Source: Burkholderia anthina (GTDB lineage: Bacteria; Pseudomonadota; Gammaproteobacteria; Burkholderiales; Burkholderiaceae). Taken from it: a stretch of DNA of 64,000 nucleotides. The DNA lies in NCBI RefSeq assembly GCF_902498995.1, contig NZ_CABVLY010000021.1:86267-150266 (forward strand), read 5' to 3'. This document shows positions 53,214 to 61,031 of the stretch, in pieces (the first letter of the stretch is position 1; every line of letters begins with the position of its first letter). Below the pieces are notes generated by a model, which worked only from the letters and a program-made list of their open reading frames with translations, was not told the origin of the DNA and searched no databases. Made by a program: the position numbers and the translations under genes.

Positions 53214-54113
53214 ATGAACACTCCCGCTCCTACCGGTTTCCGTTGCGGCATGATCGCGATCGTGGGCCGCCCGAACGTCGGCAAGTCGACGTTGATGAAC
53301 GCACTCGTCGGCCAGAAGATCAGCATCACGTCGCGCAAGGCGCAGACGACCCGCCATCGCATCACCGGCATCAACACGTTCGACGACGCGCAGTTCGTGT
53401 TCGTCGACACGCCGGGCTTCCAGACCCGTCACAGCACCGCGCTGAACCGCTCGCTGAACCGCGCGGTCACGTCGACGCTCACGTCGGTCGACCTGATCCT
53501 GTTCGTGATCGAGGCCGGCCGCTTCGGGCCCGACGACCAGAAGGTGCTCGACCTGATCCCGCCCGGCATGCCGACGCTGCTGATCACGAACAAGATCGAC
53601 CGCGTGACCGACAAGGCGTCGCTGTTCCCGTTCATGCAGAAGATGAGCGCGCTGCGCGAATTCGCCGAGCTCGTGCCGCTGTCCGCGCAGAAGCCGGAGG
53701 ACATCAAGCGCCTGCTGGAAACGATCAAGCCGTATTTGCCGGAAGGCGAGCCGATCTACGGCGAGGACGAGCTGACCGACCGCAGTTCGCGCTTCCTCGC
53801 GGCCGAAATCCTGCGCGAGAAGGTGTTCCGCTGGACCGGCGACGAATTGCCGTACACGAGCACCGTCCTGATCGACAAGTTCGAGGAGGAGGGGCGCCTG
53901 AAGCGCATCTTCGCGACGATCCTCGTCGAACGCGATTCGCACAAGGCGATGGTGATCGGCAAGAAGGGCGAGAAGCTCAAGCAGATCAGCACCGAAGCGC
54001 GGATGGACATGGAAAAGCTGTTCGACGGCCCCGTGTATCTCGAGACCTTCGTGAAGGTGAAGAGCGGCTGGGCCGACAACGAGGCGGGGCTGCGTGCCTA
54101 TGGGTACGAATGA
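53214..54113 (+). CDS. era: GTPase Era
   Basis: A 299-residue Era. IVGRPNVGKSTLMNALVGQK is G1, DTPGFQTRHS is G3, and TNKIDRV is G4. The C-terminal KH domain (VIGKKGEKLKQISTEARMDM) binds the 16S rRNA 3' end. It is needed for 30S maturation. It overlaps recO by 14 bases. Confidence 0.97.
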   Translation: MNTPAPTGFRCGMIAIVGRPNVGKSTLMNALVGQKISITSRKAQTTRHRITGINTFDDAQFVFVDTPGFQTRHSTALNRSLNRAVTSTLTSVDLILFVIEAGRFGPDDQKVLDLIPPGMPTLLITNKIDRVTDKASLFPFMQKMSALREFAELVPLSAQKPEDIKRLLETIKPYLPEGEPIYGEDELTDRSSRFLAAEILREKVFRWTGDELPYTSTVLIDKFEEEGRLKRIFATILVERDSHKAMVIGKKGEKLKQISTEARMDMEKLFDGPVYLETFVKVKSGWADNEAGLRAYGYE

Positions 54114-54939
54114 CGCGCTGACGTCGACCGAAGACGCGGTGACGGACGGCGCGAACGACGCGCCGCTGCCGGCACCGCCCGAACCGCCGCGTCGCAAGGC
54201 GCGGCGTGCGACGTCTCGCACGTCCGATTTCCGCGTTGCCGAGCAGCCGGCGTTCGTGCTGCACAGCTATCCGTACCGGGAAACGAGCCTGATCATCGAC
54301 GTGCTCACGCGCGATCACGGCCGGCTCGCACTCGTCGCGAAGGGCGCGAAGCGCCCGCACTCCGCGCTGCGCGGCGTGTTGCAGACGTTCCAGCCGCTCT
54401 TGCTGTCGTGGTCGGGCAAATCCGAAGTCCGCACGCTGACAGGCGCCGAGTGGGTGGGCGGCATGCTGCCGCTCGGCGGCGACGGGCTGCTGTGCGGCTT
54501 CTACGCGAACGAACTGCTCGTGAAATTCTGCGCGCGCGAGGATCCTCAGCCGCCGCTCTTCAATCACTACGTGTTGACGCTCACGCGCCTCGCGCACGGC
54601 GAACCCGCGGTGCAGGTGCTGCGTTCGTTCGAACGCGTGCTGCTGCGCGAGACCGGCTATGCGATGGCGCTGAACCGCACGGTCGCGCGCCGCGCGGTCG
54701 AGCCCGATGGCCGGTACGTATTCGATCCCGAGCGCGGCGTGCGCAATGCGGGCGACGACGTGCCGTCGCATTGGCCGGTGATTGCAGGACAGACGTTGCT
54801 CGACATGGAGCAGGACGATTACCATCGAGCCCAGACGGTCGCGCAAAGCAAGACGCTGATGCGCTTCCTGCTGAACACCTATCTCGGCGGTACGCCGCTC
54901 GCCACGCGTCAGATCCTGATCGACCTGCAAAATCTATGA
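54100..54939 (+). CDS. recO: DNA repair protein RecO
   Basis: A 279-residue RecO. An Ala/Pro/Arg-rich N-terminal extension of about 45 residues precedes the OB-fold domain (AFVLHSYPYRETSLIIDVLT, GRLALVAKGAKRPHSALRG). The helical domain follows. RecO loads RecA with RecR. GTG 54094 is an alternative start. Its stop overlaps the pdxJ ATG. Confidence 0.94.
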   Translation: MGTNDALTSTEDAVTDGANDAPLPAPPEPPRRKARRATSRTSDFRVAEQPAFVLHSYPYRETSLIIDVLTRDHGRLALVAKGAKRPHSALRGVLQTFQPLLLSWSGKSEVRTLTGAEWVGGMLPLGGDGLLCGFYANELLVKFCAREDPQPPLFNHYVLTLTRLAHGEPAVQVLRSFERVLLRETGYAMALNRTVARRAVEPDGRYVFDPERGVRNAGDDVPSHWPVIAGQTLLDMEQDDYHRAQTVAQSKTLMRFLLNTYLGGTPLATRQILIDLQNL

Positions 54940-55712
54940 GCTTCTTCCTGACAACGCCCACCGCCATCGACCTCGGCGTGAACATCGACCACGTCGCGAC
55001 GCTGCGCAACGCGCGCGGCACGACCTATCCCGATCCGATTCGCGCGGCACTGGCCGCCGAAGAGGCCGGCGCGGATGCGATCACGCTGCACCTGCGCGAG
55101 GATCGCCGCCACATCGTCGATGCGGACGTGCGCAAGCTGCGCCCGCTGCTGAAGACGCGGATGAACCTCGAGTGCGCGGTGACGGCCGAGATGCTCGACA
55201 TCGCATGCGAAGTGCGTCCGCACGACGCGTGCCTCGTGCCCGAGAAGCGCGAAGAGCTGACGACCGAAGGCGGTCTCGACGTCGCCGGCCGCTTCGAGGC
55301 CGTGCGCGCAGCATGCAAGCAGCTCGCCGACGCCGGCGTGCGCGTGTCGCTGTTCATCGACCCGGACGAGACGCAGATCCGCGCGGCGCACGAAGCCGGC
55401 GCGCCGGTCGTCGAGCTGCATACGGGCCGCTACGCCGATGCGCACGACGAAGCCGAGCAGCAGCGCGAGTACGAGCGCATCGTCGCGGGCGTGCAGGCTG
55501 GCGCGCAACTGGGCCTGAAGGTCAACGCCGGTCACGGTCTGCACTACACGAACGTGCAGCAGATCGCCGCGATCGACGGCATCGTCGAGCTGAATATCGG
55601 CCACGCGCTGGTCGCGCATGCGATTTTCGCGGGCTGGGACAACGCAGTGCGCGAGATGAAGGCGATCATGGTCGCGGCACGTGTCGCCGTACTGCACGGC
55701 GGCGCGCGCTGA
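54936..55712 (+). CDS. pdxJ: Pyridoxine 5'-phosphate synthase
   Basis: A 258-residue TIM-barrel PdxJ, condensing 1-deoxyxylulose 5-phosphate with aminoacetone phosphate. LGVNIDHVATLRNARGTTYP, TLHLREDRRHI and LKVNAGHGLHYTNV are the active-site segments. Overlaps recO by four bases (ATGA). Confidence 0.97.
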   Translation: MSFFLTTPTAIDLGVNIDHVATLRNARGTTYPDPIRAALAAEEAGADAITLHLREDRRHIVDADVRKLRPLLKTRMNLECAVTAEMLDIACEVRPHDACLVPEKREELTTEGGLDVAGRFEAVRAACKQLADAGVRVSLFIDPDETQIRAAHEAGAPVVELHTGRYADAHDEAEQQREYERIVAGVQAGAQLGLKVNAGHGLHYTNVQQIAAIDGIVELNIGHALVAHAIFAGWDNAVREMKAIMVAARVAVLHGGAR

Positions 55713-55781
55713 CGATGACACCAGTGCGCACGCGCGTCGCTCGTCATCCTGCACCGTCGATGCAACGCGGCGGGTGTTGAC

Positions 55782-56213
55782 ATGGCGATCTACGGCATCG
55801 GCACCGACATCGTCCAGGTGAGCCGCATCGCGGCCGTGCTCGAACGCACGGGCGGCCGGTTTGCCGAGAAGGTGCTCGGCCCTGACGAACTACGTGTATT
55901 CCATGCGCGCCGCGCGCGTTCCGAGGCGCGCGGCATCGCGTTTCTCGCGACGCGCTTTTCCGCGAAGGAAGCGTTCTCGAAGGCGATCGGCCTCGGCATG
56001 CACTGGCCGATGACGTGGCGCGCGCTGCAGACCCTCAATCAACGCAGCGGCGAGCCGTACGTCGTCGCGTCGGGCGAACTGGCCGACTGGCTTGCCGCGC
56101 GCGGCATCACGGCACGCGTGACGGTCAGCGACGAACGCGACTATGCGGTGTCGTTCGTGGTCGCCGAGACGGACGCCGCCCCGCCTGCACCTGTTTCCCG
56201 AACCACTCCCTGA
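55782..56213 (+). CDS. acpS: Holo-acyl carrier protein synthase
   Basis: A 143-residue AcpS. YGIGTDIVQVSRIAAVLER binds Mg2+ through its Asp, and ATRFSAKEAFSKAIGLG is the second motif (Glu). It transfers phosphopantetheine to AcpP Ser37. It follows pdxJ, an order seen in many proteobacteria. Confidence 0.97.
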   Translation: MAIYGIGTDIVQVSRIAAVLERTGGRFAEKVLGPDELRVFHARRARSEARGIAFLATRFSAKEAFSKAIGLGMHWPMTWRALQTLNQRSGEPYVVASGELADWLAARGITARVTVSDERDYAVSFVVAETDAAPPAPVSRTTP

Positions 56214-56229
56214 CGGACTTTCCGATTCG

Positions 56230-57258
56230 ATGAAAACGACTCCCGGCCCGGTCATGCTCGACGTCGTCGGCACGGCCCTGTCGCGCGACGATGCGCGGCG
56301 CCTTGCGCATCCGAATACCGGCGGCGTGATCCTGTTCGCGCGGCATTTCCAGAACCGCACGCAGTTGACCGCGTTGACCGATTCGATCCGCGCGGTGCGC
56401 GAGGACATCCTGATCGCCGTCGATCACGAAGGCGGCCGCGTGCAGCGGTTCCGTACCGATGGCTTCACGGTCTTGCCCGCGATGCGCCGCCTCGGCGAAC
56501 TGTGGGATCGCGACGTGCTGCTCGCGATGAAGGTCGCGACCGCGGTCGGCTACATCCTGGCCGCCGAGTTGCGCGCATGCGGAATCGACATGAGCTTCAC
56601 GCCGGTGCTCGATCTCGACTACGGGCACTCGAAGGTGATCGGCGATCGCGCGTTCCACCGTGACCCGCGCGTCGTCACGCTGCTCGCGAAGAGCCTGAAC
56701 CACGGGCTGTCGCTTGCCGGCATGGCGAACTGCGGCAAGCATTTTCCGGGGCACGGTTTCGCGGAGGCCGATTCGCACGTCGCGTTGCCGACCGACGACC
56801 GTTCGCTCGACGCCATTCTCAAGCAGGATGTCGCGCCGTACGACTGGCTCGGCCTGTCGCTGTCCGCGGTGATTCCGGCACACGTGATCTACACGCAGGT
56901 CGACAAGCGGCCGGCGGGCTTCTCGCGCGTATGGCTGCAGGACATCCTGCGCGGCCGACTGGGCTTCACCGGCGCGATCTTCAGCGACGACCTGTCGATG
57001 GAAGCGGCGCGCGAAGGCGGCACGCTCACGGAGGCGGCCGACGCGGCGCTCGCCGCCGGCTGCGACATGGTGCTCGTGTGCAACCAGCCGGACGCGGCCG
57101 AAGTCGTGCTGAACGGGCTGAAGGCACATGCGTCGGCCGAGTCGGTGCGGCGCATCAAGCGGATGCGGGGGCGCGGCAAGGCGCTCAAATGGGACAAGCT
57201 GATCGTGCAGCCCGACTATCTGCAGGCGCAGGCGCTGTTGAGCAGCGAGCCGGCGTAA
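56230..57258 (+). CDS. nagZ: Beta-N-acetylhexosaminidase
   Basis: A 342-residue GH3 NagZ that removes GlcNAc from anhydromuropeptides in cell-wall recycling. VDHEGGRVQRFRTDGFTVLP, GKHFPGHGFAEADSHVALP (catalytic His) and FSDDLSMEAAREGG (nucleophile Asp) are intact. In bacteria with inducible AmpC its product signals beta-lactamase induction. Last gene of the long block. Confidence 0.97.
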   Translation: MKTTPGPVMLDVVGTALSRDDARRLAHPNTGGVILFARHFQNRTQLTALTDSIRAVREDILIAVDHEGGRVQRFRTDGFTVLPAMRRLGELWDRDVLLAMKVATAVGYILAAELRACGIDMSFTPVLDLDYGHSKVIGDRAFHRDPRVVTLLAKSLNHGLSLAGMANCGKHFPGHGFAEADSHVALPTDDRSLDAILKQDVAPYDWLGLSLSAVIPAHVIYTQVDKRPAGFSRVWLQDILRGRLGFTGAIFSDDLSMEAAREGGTLTEAADAALAAGCDMVLVCNQPDAAEVVLNGLKAHASAESVRRIKRMRGRGKALKWDKLIVQPDYLQAQALLSSEPA

Positions 57259-57303
57259 GCGGGAAGGGCGGCGAGACGCCGCGCCGTTCCGGTTGATGGA
57301 AAC

Positions 57304-57332
57304 AAAAAGCCGCGCGAATGCGCGGCTTTTTT
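57304..57332. terminator. Bidirectional terminator after nagZ
   Basis: A perfect twelve-pair stem (57304-57315 with 57320-57331) with a GAAT loop and A5/T6 flanks. It separates the convergent nagZ and response-regulator genes. Confidence 0.92.
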
Positions 57333-57414
57333 GTCGGGGCTGACCCTTGGGGCGATCCGCTTTTACGCAACTAACCGTCAGATCCGACCAGCGCCCGCGA
57401 CAACTGCCGCCTGG

Positions 57415-58800
57415 TCAGTTGACCTTCATTCGCTGCAATTTGTTGTACAGCGTCTTGGGGCTGATGCCGAGCAGAGTCGCCGCCCGGTGTCGCGTGCCGC
57501 CGACCGCGTCGAGCGTGGCGCGGATCAGCAGATCCTCGACGTCGGACAGCGGGGTGCCGACCTTGATCTGCACGCTGCTGCCGTTCAGCGCGGCACCGGC
57601 CGTGAAGCTGGCCTCGCCCGCACGCAGCGTTTCGATGAAGTCGCCCGAGGCGTCGTACGCGAAGCGCACGCGCTCCTGCAGTTCGCGCACGTTGCCCGGC
57701 CATTCGTAGGACAGGCATTCGCGCACGAAGCCCGGCGCCGCGCGCTTGTCGGTCGTGCTGCGGCCCGTGGCACGCGCTTCGCGGTTCAGTTCGTCGATCT
57801 GCGCATCGGCGATTGCGAGCGCATCGCCGTCGCGCTCGCGCAGCGGCGGCATCGTGATCGACGCGGCATCGAGACGCAGCCACAGATCCTCGCGCAGCGT
57901 GCCGTTCGCGACCGCTTCGCGCGCGGGGCGGCGCGTCGTCGCGATCAGCCGGAAGTCGCTGGCGATCGAACTCGTGCCGCCGATCCGCATGAAATTCTGC
58001 GAGTCGAGCGCGTGCAGCAACGCTTCCTGCAGCACGAGCGGCAGCGCGGTGATCTCGTCGAGGAACAGCGTGCCGCCGCCGGCCTGTTCGAACAGGCCCG
58101 ATTCGCGCCGCTCGGCGCCGTCGAATGCGCCGCGCTCATGGCCGAACAGCACGCTGTCTAGCGATGCGCCCTGACGGCCGGCTTGCGCGATCGTGCGGCA
58201 GTCGAACGACACGAACGGCCCCTTGCGGCGGCGGCTCAGGTCGTGCAGCGTGCGCGCGGCCAGCTTCTTGCCGGTACCGGCTTCGCCCGCGAACAGCACG
58301 GCCGTTTCGGTACGCGCGTTGTGCTCGATCATGTCGTACACGTGCTGCATCGGTTCGCTGCGGCCGACGAGGGCGCCGAAGCGGCCGAGGTGGCGCAGCG
58401 ACGCGCGCAGCGTCTGCACTTCATCGATCAGTTCGTAGGGCCGCGGAATCCGGGCGAGCAGGCTGCGCAGGCGCGGAATGTTGATCGGCTTCAGCAGGTA
58501 GTCCCAGATGCCGTGACGCAGGCCTTCGATCGCGCTCTCGACAGTCGCGTTGCCCGTCAGCACGATCACCGGCAGCGAGCCGTTCGGCTGTTGCTGCGGC
58601 AGGTGCTGGAGCAGGTCGAATCCGCTGCCGTCCGGCAGGTTCAGGTCGACGAGGACGACATCGGGAATCGAGCGGCCGAGCGCCGTGCGCGCTTCGGCGA
58701 GCGACGTGGCCGTGTCGACCGAGAAGCCGTCTGCGGCGAGCAGCGCGGTGAGGCCGGACAGACTGTTGGGATCGTCTTCGACAATCAGGGCGTGTGGCAT
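57415..58800 (-). CDS. NtrC-like response regulator with altered sigma54-contact loop
   Basis: A 461-residue protein. Receiver domain 1-120 with phospho-acceptor Asp52 (LVDLNLPDGSG) and Lys in LLKPIN. AAA+ domain with Walker A GEAGTGKK (172-179) and Walker B GTLFLDE, but GAFDGA (224-229) in place of GAFTGA. The C terminus has a Fis-like helix-turn-helix (HRAATLLGISPKTLYNKLQR). The Thr to Asp change makes sigma54 activation doubtful. No histidine kinase gene is adjacent. The target is unknown. Confidence 0.88.
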   Translation of the reverse strand: MPHALIVEDDPNSLSGLTALLAADGFSVDTATSLAEARTALGRSIPDVVLVDLNLPDGSGFDLLQHLPQQQPNGSLPVIVLTGNATVESAIEGLRHGIWDYLLKPINIPRLRSLLARIPRPYELIDEVQTLRASLRHLGRFGALVGRSEPMQHVYDMIEHNARTETAVLFAGEAGTGKKLAARTLHDLSRRRKGPFVSFDCRTIAQAGRQGASLDSVLFGHERGAFDGAERRESGLFEQAGGGTLFLDEITALPLVLQEALLHALDSQNFMRIGGTSSIASDFRLIATTRRPAREAVANGTLREDLWLRLDAASITMPPLRERDGDALAIADAQIDELNREARATGRSTTDKRAAPGFVRECLSYEWPGNVRELQERVRFAYDASGDFIETLRAGEASFTAGAALNGSSVQIKVGTPLSDVEDLLIRATLDAVGGTRHRAATLLGISPKTLYNKLQRMKVN

Positions 58801-59024
58801 GGTGAACGCGAGTCGAGTCAAGAGAGGCGGGCTGTCGGCATCGGGCCGGCCGCAGCCGCATGTCAGATTAAAAACTGATTTTATGCCCCGCCGAACGCGT
58901 AACGAGCATTATTTCTCCGGCGCTATAAAACAGTTACCGATGATACAAATTGAATATCTTTACCGGTGGCTTTTGTGCTGCTTATGGCGGCAGCGCGCGG
59001 CCGCTGTTGATGCCGGACAAACAA

Positions 59025-59046
59025 AAAGCGCCCCGAAGGGCGCTTT
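59025..59046 (-). terminator. Intrinsic terminator of efp
   Basis: A nine-pair stem (59025-59033 with 59038-59046), loop CGAA, followed on the minus strand by TTTGT. It lies 26 bases after the efp stop. Confidence 0.8.
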
Positions 59047-59071
59047 GTTCGATGCGGAAATCGCAGACCGG

Positions 59072-59629
59072 TTACGCGCGGCTGCGGTATTCGTTCGTAC
59101 GCGTATCGATTTCGATCTTGTCGCCGGTGTTGCAGAACAGCGGCACTTGCAGTTCGAAGCCCGTTGCGAGCTTTGCGTTCTTCAGCACCTTGCCCGACGA
59201 CGTGTCGCCCTTGACGGCCGGTTCCGTGTAGGTGATTTCGCGAACCAGGATCGTCGGCAGTTCGACCGAGATCGCCTTCTCGTTGTAGAACACGACTTCG
59301 CAAGCCATGCCGTCTTCGAGGTAGTTCAGCGCTTCGCCCATCATTTCCGCTTCGACTTCGTACTGGTTGTAGTCGGCGTCCATGAACACGTACATCGGGT
59401 CGGCGAAGTACGAGTACGTCACTTCCTTGCGGTCGAGCACGACGACGTCGAACTTGTCGTCGGCCTTGTAGACCGATTCCTGGCCTGCGTTCGTCAGCAG
59501 GTTCTTCATCTTCATCTTGACGACGGCGGCGTTACGGCCCGACTTGTTGTATTCGGCCTTGGCGATGACCCATGCGTCGCTGCCGATCTGCACGACGTTG
59601 CCTACGCGGAGTTCCTGTGCGGTCTTCAT
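59072..59629 (-). CDS. efp: Elongation factor P, arginine-32 type
   Basis: A 185-residue EF-P, relieving ribosome stalling at polyproline. The tip of domain I reads YNKSGRNAAVV, placing Arg at position 32, where E. coli has modified Lys34. This is the subfamily rhamnosylated by EarP, whose gene is directly upstream on the same strand. The start ATG 59629 gives MKTAQELRVG. The intervening leader has a large hairpin. Confidence 0.98.
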   Translation of the reverse strand: MKTAQELRVGNVVQIGSDAWVIAKAEYNKSGRNAAVVKMKMKNLLTNAGQESVYKADDKFDVVVLDRKEVTYSYFADPMYVFMDADYNQYEVEAEMMGEALNYLEDGMACEVVFYNEKAISVELPTILVREITYTEPAVKGDTSSGKVLKNAKLATGFELQVPLFCNTGDKIEIDTRTNEYRSRA

Positions 59630-59680
59630 AAAAAACTGTCCTGATCCAATCAAATAAATAGGTGCCTGAGCGTTGCGCAA

Positions 59681-59755
59681 CGGCTGACGGCGCAAGCGGG
59701 GGTGCGTTCCGGTGGGCGCCAGGAGCCCAAACGCGAGCGCTTGCGTGGTCAGCCG
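59681..59755 (-). promoter_or_regulatory. Two-tier hairpin between earP and efp
   Basis: CGGCTGAC (59681-59688) pairs with GTCAGCCG (59748-59755), and CGCAAGCG (59691-59698) pairs with CGCTTGCG (59738-59745). Smaller nested pairs follow (GCGTT 59704 with AACGC 59730; GGGC 59714 with GCCC 59725). A CGTTGCGCAACG palindrome flanks it at 59671-59682. No T run follows on the minus strand. It may be an efp leader element or an earP 3' end. Confidence 0.6.
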
Positions 59756-59767
59756 TCGGATAACCGC

Positions 59768-60955
59768 TTATTTTAACTGAGATTTTGCGTATTCCGCCAG
59801 CTTTCCGGCGAGATCGCCGACGCTCGCCAACTCGTCGGCCCAGCGGGCCGCATTCGCGTCGAGCACGGTGCGATGTTGCAGCAAATCGGCCCAATCGGGC
59901 GTGCCGGCGCCGTTCCATGCATGCCAGAGGCGTTCCAGCGCCGCGCGCGGCGCGTCGGCGAGGCCCGCCGACACATGCGCGAGCGCTGCGTCGAGTTTCG
60001 GCAGATGCGCATCGTCCGCCTGCGGGTAGATGTGCCATACGAACGGCTTGCGCGCCCATTGCGCGCGAACGAACGAGTCCTCGCCGCGCACGAAATTCAC
60101 GTCGGCCGCCCATAGCAGCGGATCGTAGTCGGCCTGCGGGACGAACGCGAGCCCGTACGCCGTCAGGTTGCCGCTGCTCGCACGTGCGCCGGCGCCGAAC
60201 GATTCGACCCCGAAGAAGCGCGCGAGCGCGGGCGAGATGCGACCGGCCGGCACGAGCGCGACCACGGGCGACGGGCCGTCGCGCCACTGCGCGAGCAGTG
60301 CGTCGACGGCCGGATTCTCGTACGCGAACAGGCTGACGACCGTCGTGCCGGGCGCGGGCGGCGCACTGCCGGTCGTGTGCTGCCACCACGCGGCGCGCGC
60401 CGCGGCATTGGCTTCGAAGGCCGTGCGGCGCGCATCGAGGTCGCGTTCCTTCAGCACGCCGCCGGTGCCGGCCGACAGTCCCGGAAAGAAGAACGTCTTC
60501 AGCAGCGGATAACGTGGGTGCGGCGACGGGCGCAGATGGAAATCGGCGACCCAGTCCTCGGCGCTCAGGTATTCGAGGTTGATCCACACCGGGCGGCGCG
60601 CGCGGCGCGCCATCGCCGCGAGATACGCGCCGGGCAGCTCGCACGCGAACGCCTCGATCACGACGTCGGCGATGTCCAGCGCGTCGCCGGCTTCCGCATG
60701 CCAGTGTTCGACGACGATGCCGTCGAGCGTCTGGCGCCCGGCATCGGGATCGACCCCCGGCAGCAGGCGCGCGAACGTGTCCAGGTCGTCGATGAAGAGG
60801 CGAACCTGCCAGCCGTGCTCGTGCACGAGCTGGCGGGCGAGACGCCAGCACACGCCGATGTCGCCGAAGTTGTCGATCACGGTGCAGAAGAGGTCGCACG
60901 CGATCGGTTCGTCGGGCGCGTGCGGCGAAGGAGAGGCGGGGGCGGTGCGGGGCAT
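59768..60955 (-). CDS. earP: EF-P arginine rhamnosyltransferase EarP
   Basis: A 395-residue EarP using dTDP-rhamnose to modify EF-P Arg32. FCTVIDNFGDIGVCWRLARQ carries the conserved Asp residues (28 and 32), and FVRGEDSFVRAQWARKPFVW is the C-terminal sugar-nucleotide motif. A Pro/Ala-rich N-terminal leader of about 15 residues is present. Directly upstream of efp, 138 bases away; divergent from uvrC. Confidence 0.96.
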   Translation of the reverse strand: MPRTAPASPSPHAPDEPIACDLFCTVIDNFGDIGVCWRLARQLVHEHGWQVRLFIDDLDTFARLLPGVDPDAGRQTLDGIVVEHWHAEAGDALDIADVVIEAFACELPGAYLAAMARRARRPVWINLEYLSAEDWVADFHLRPSPHPRYPLLKTFFFPGLSAGTGGVLKERDLDARRTAFEANAAARAAWWQHTTGSAPPAPGTTVVSLFAYENPAVDALLAQWRDGPSPVVALVPAGRISPALARFFGVESFGAGARASSGNLTAYGLAFVPQADYDPLLWAADVNFVRGEDSFVRAQWARKPFVWHIYPQADDAHLPKLDAALAHVSAGLADAPRAALERLWHAWNGAGTPDWADLLQHRTVLDANAARWADELASVGDLAGKLAEYAKSQLK

Positions 60956-61031
60956 CGAAGCGGGCCGGTGAATGCTCTAAACTGGCGATTCTAATGGACC
61001 CGCTCCGCGCCACAAGGTGCCCGGATCACGC

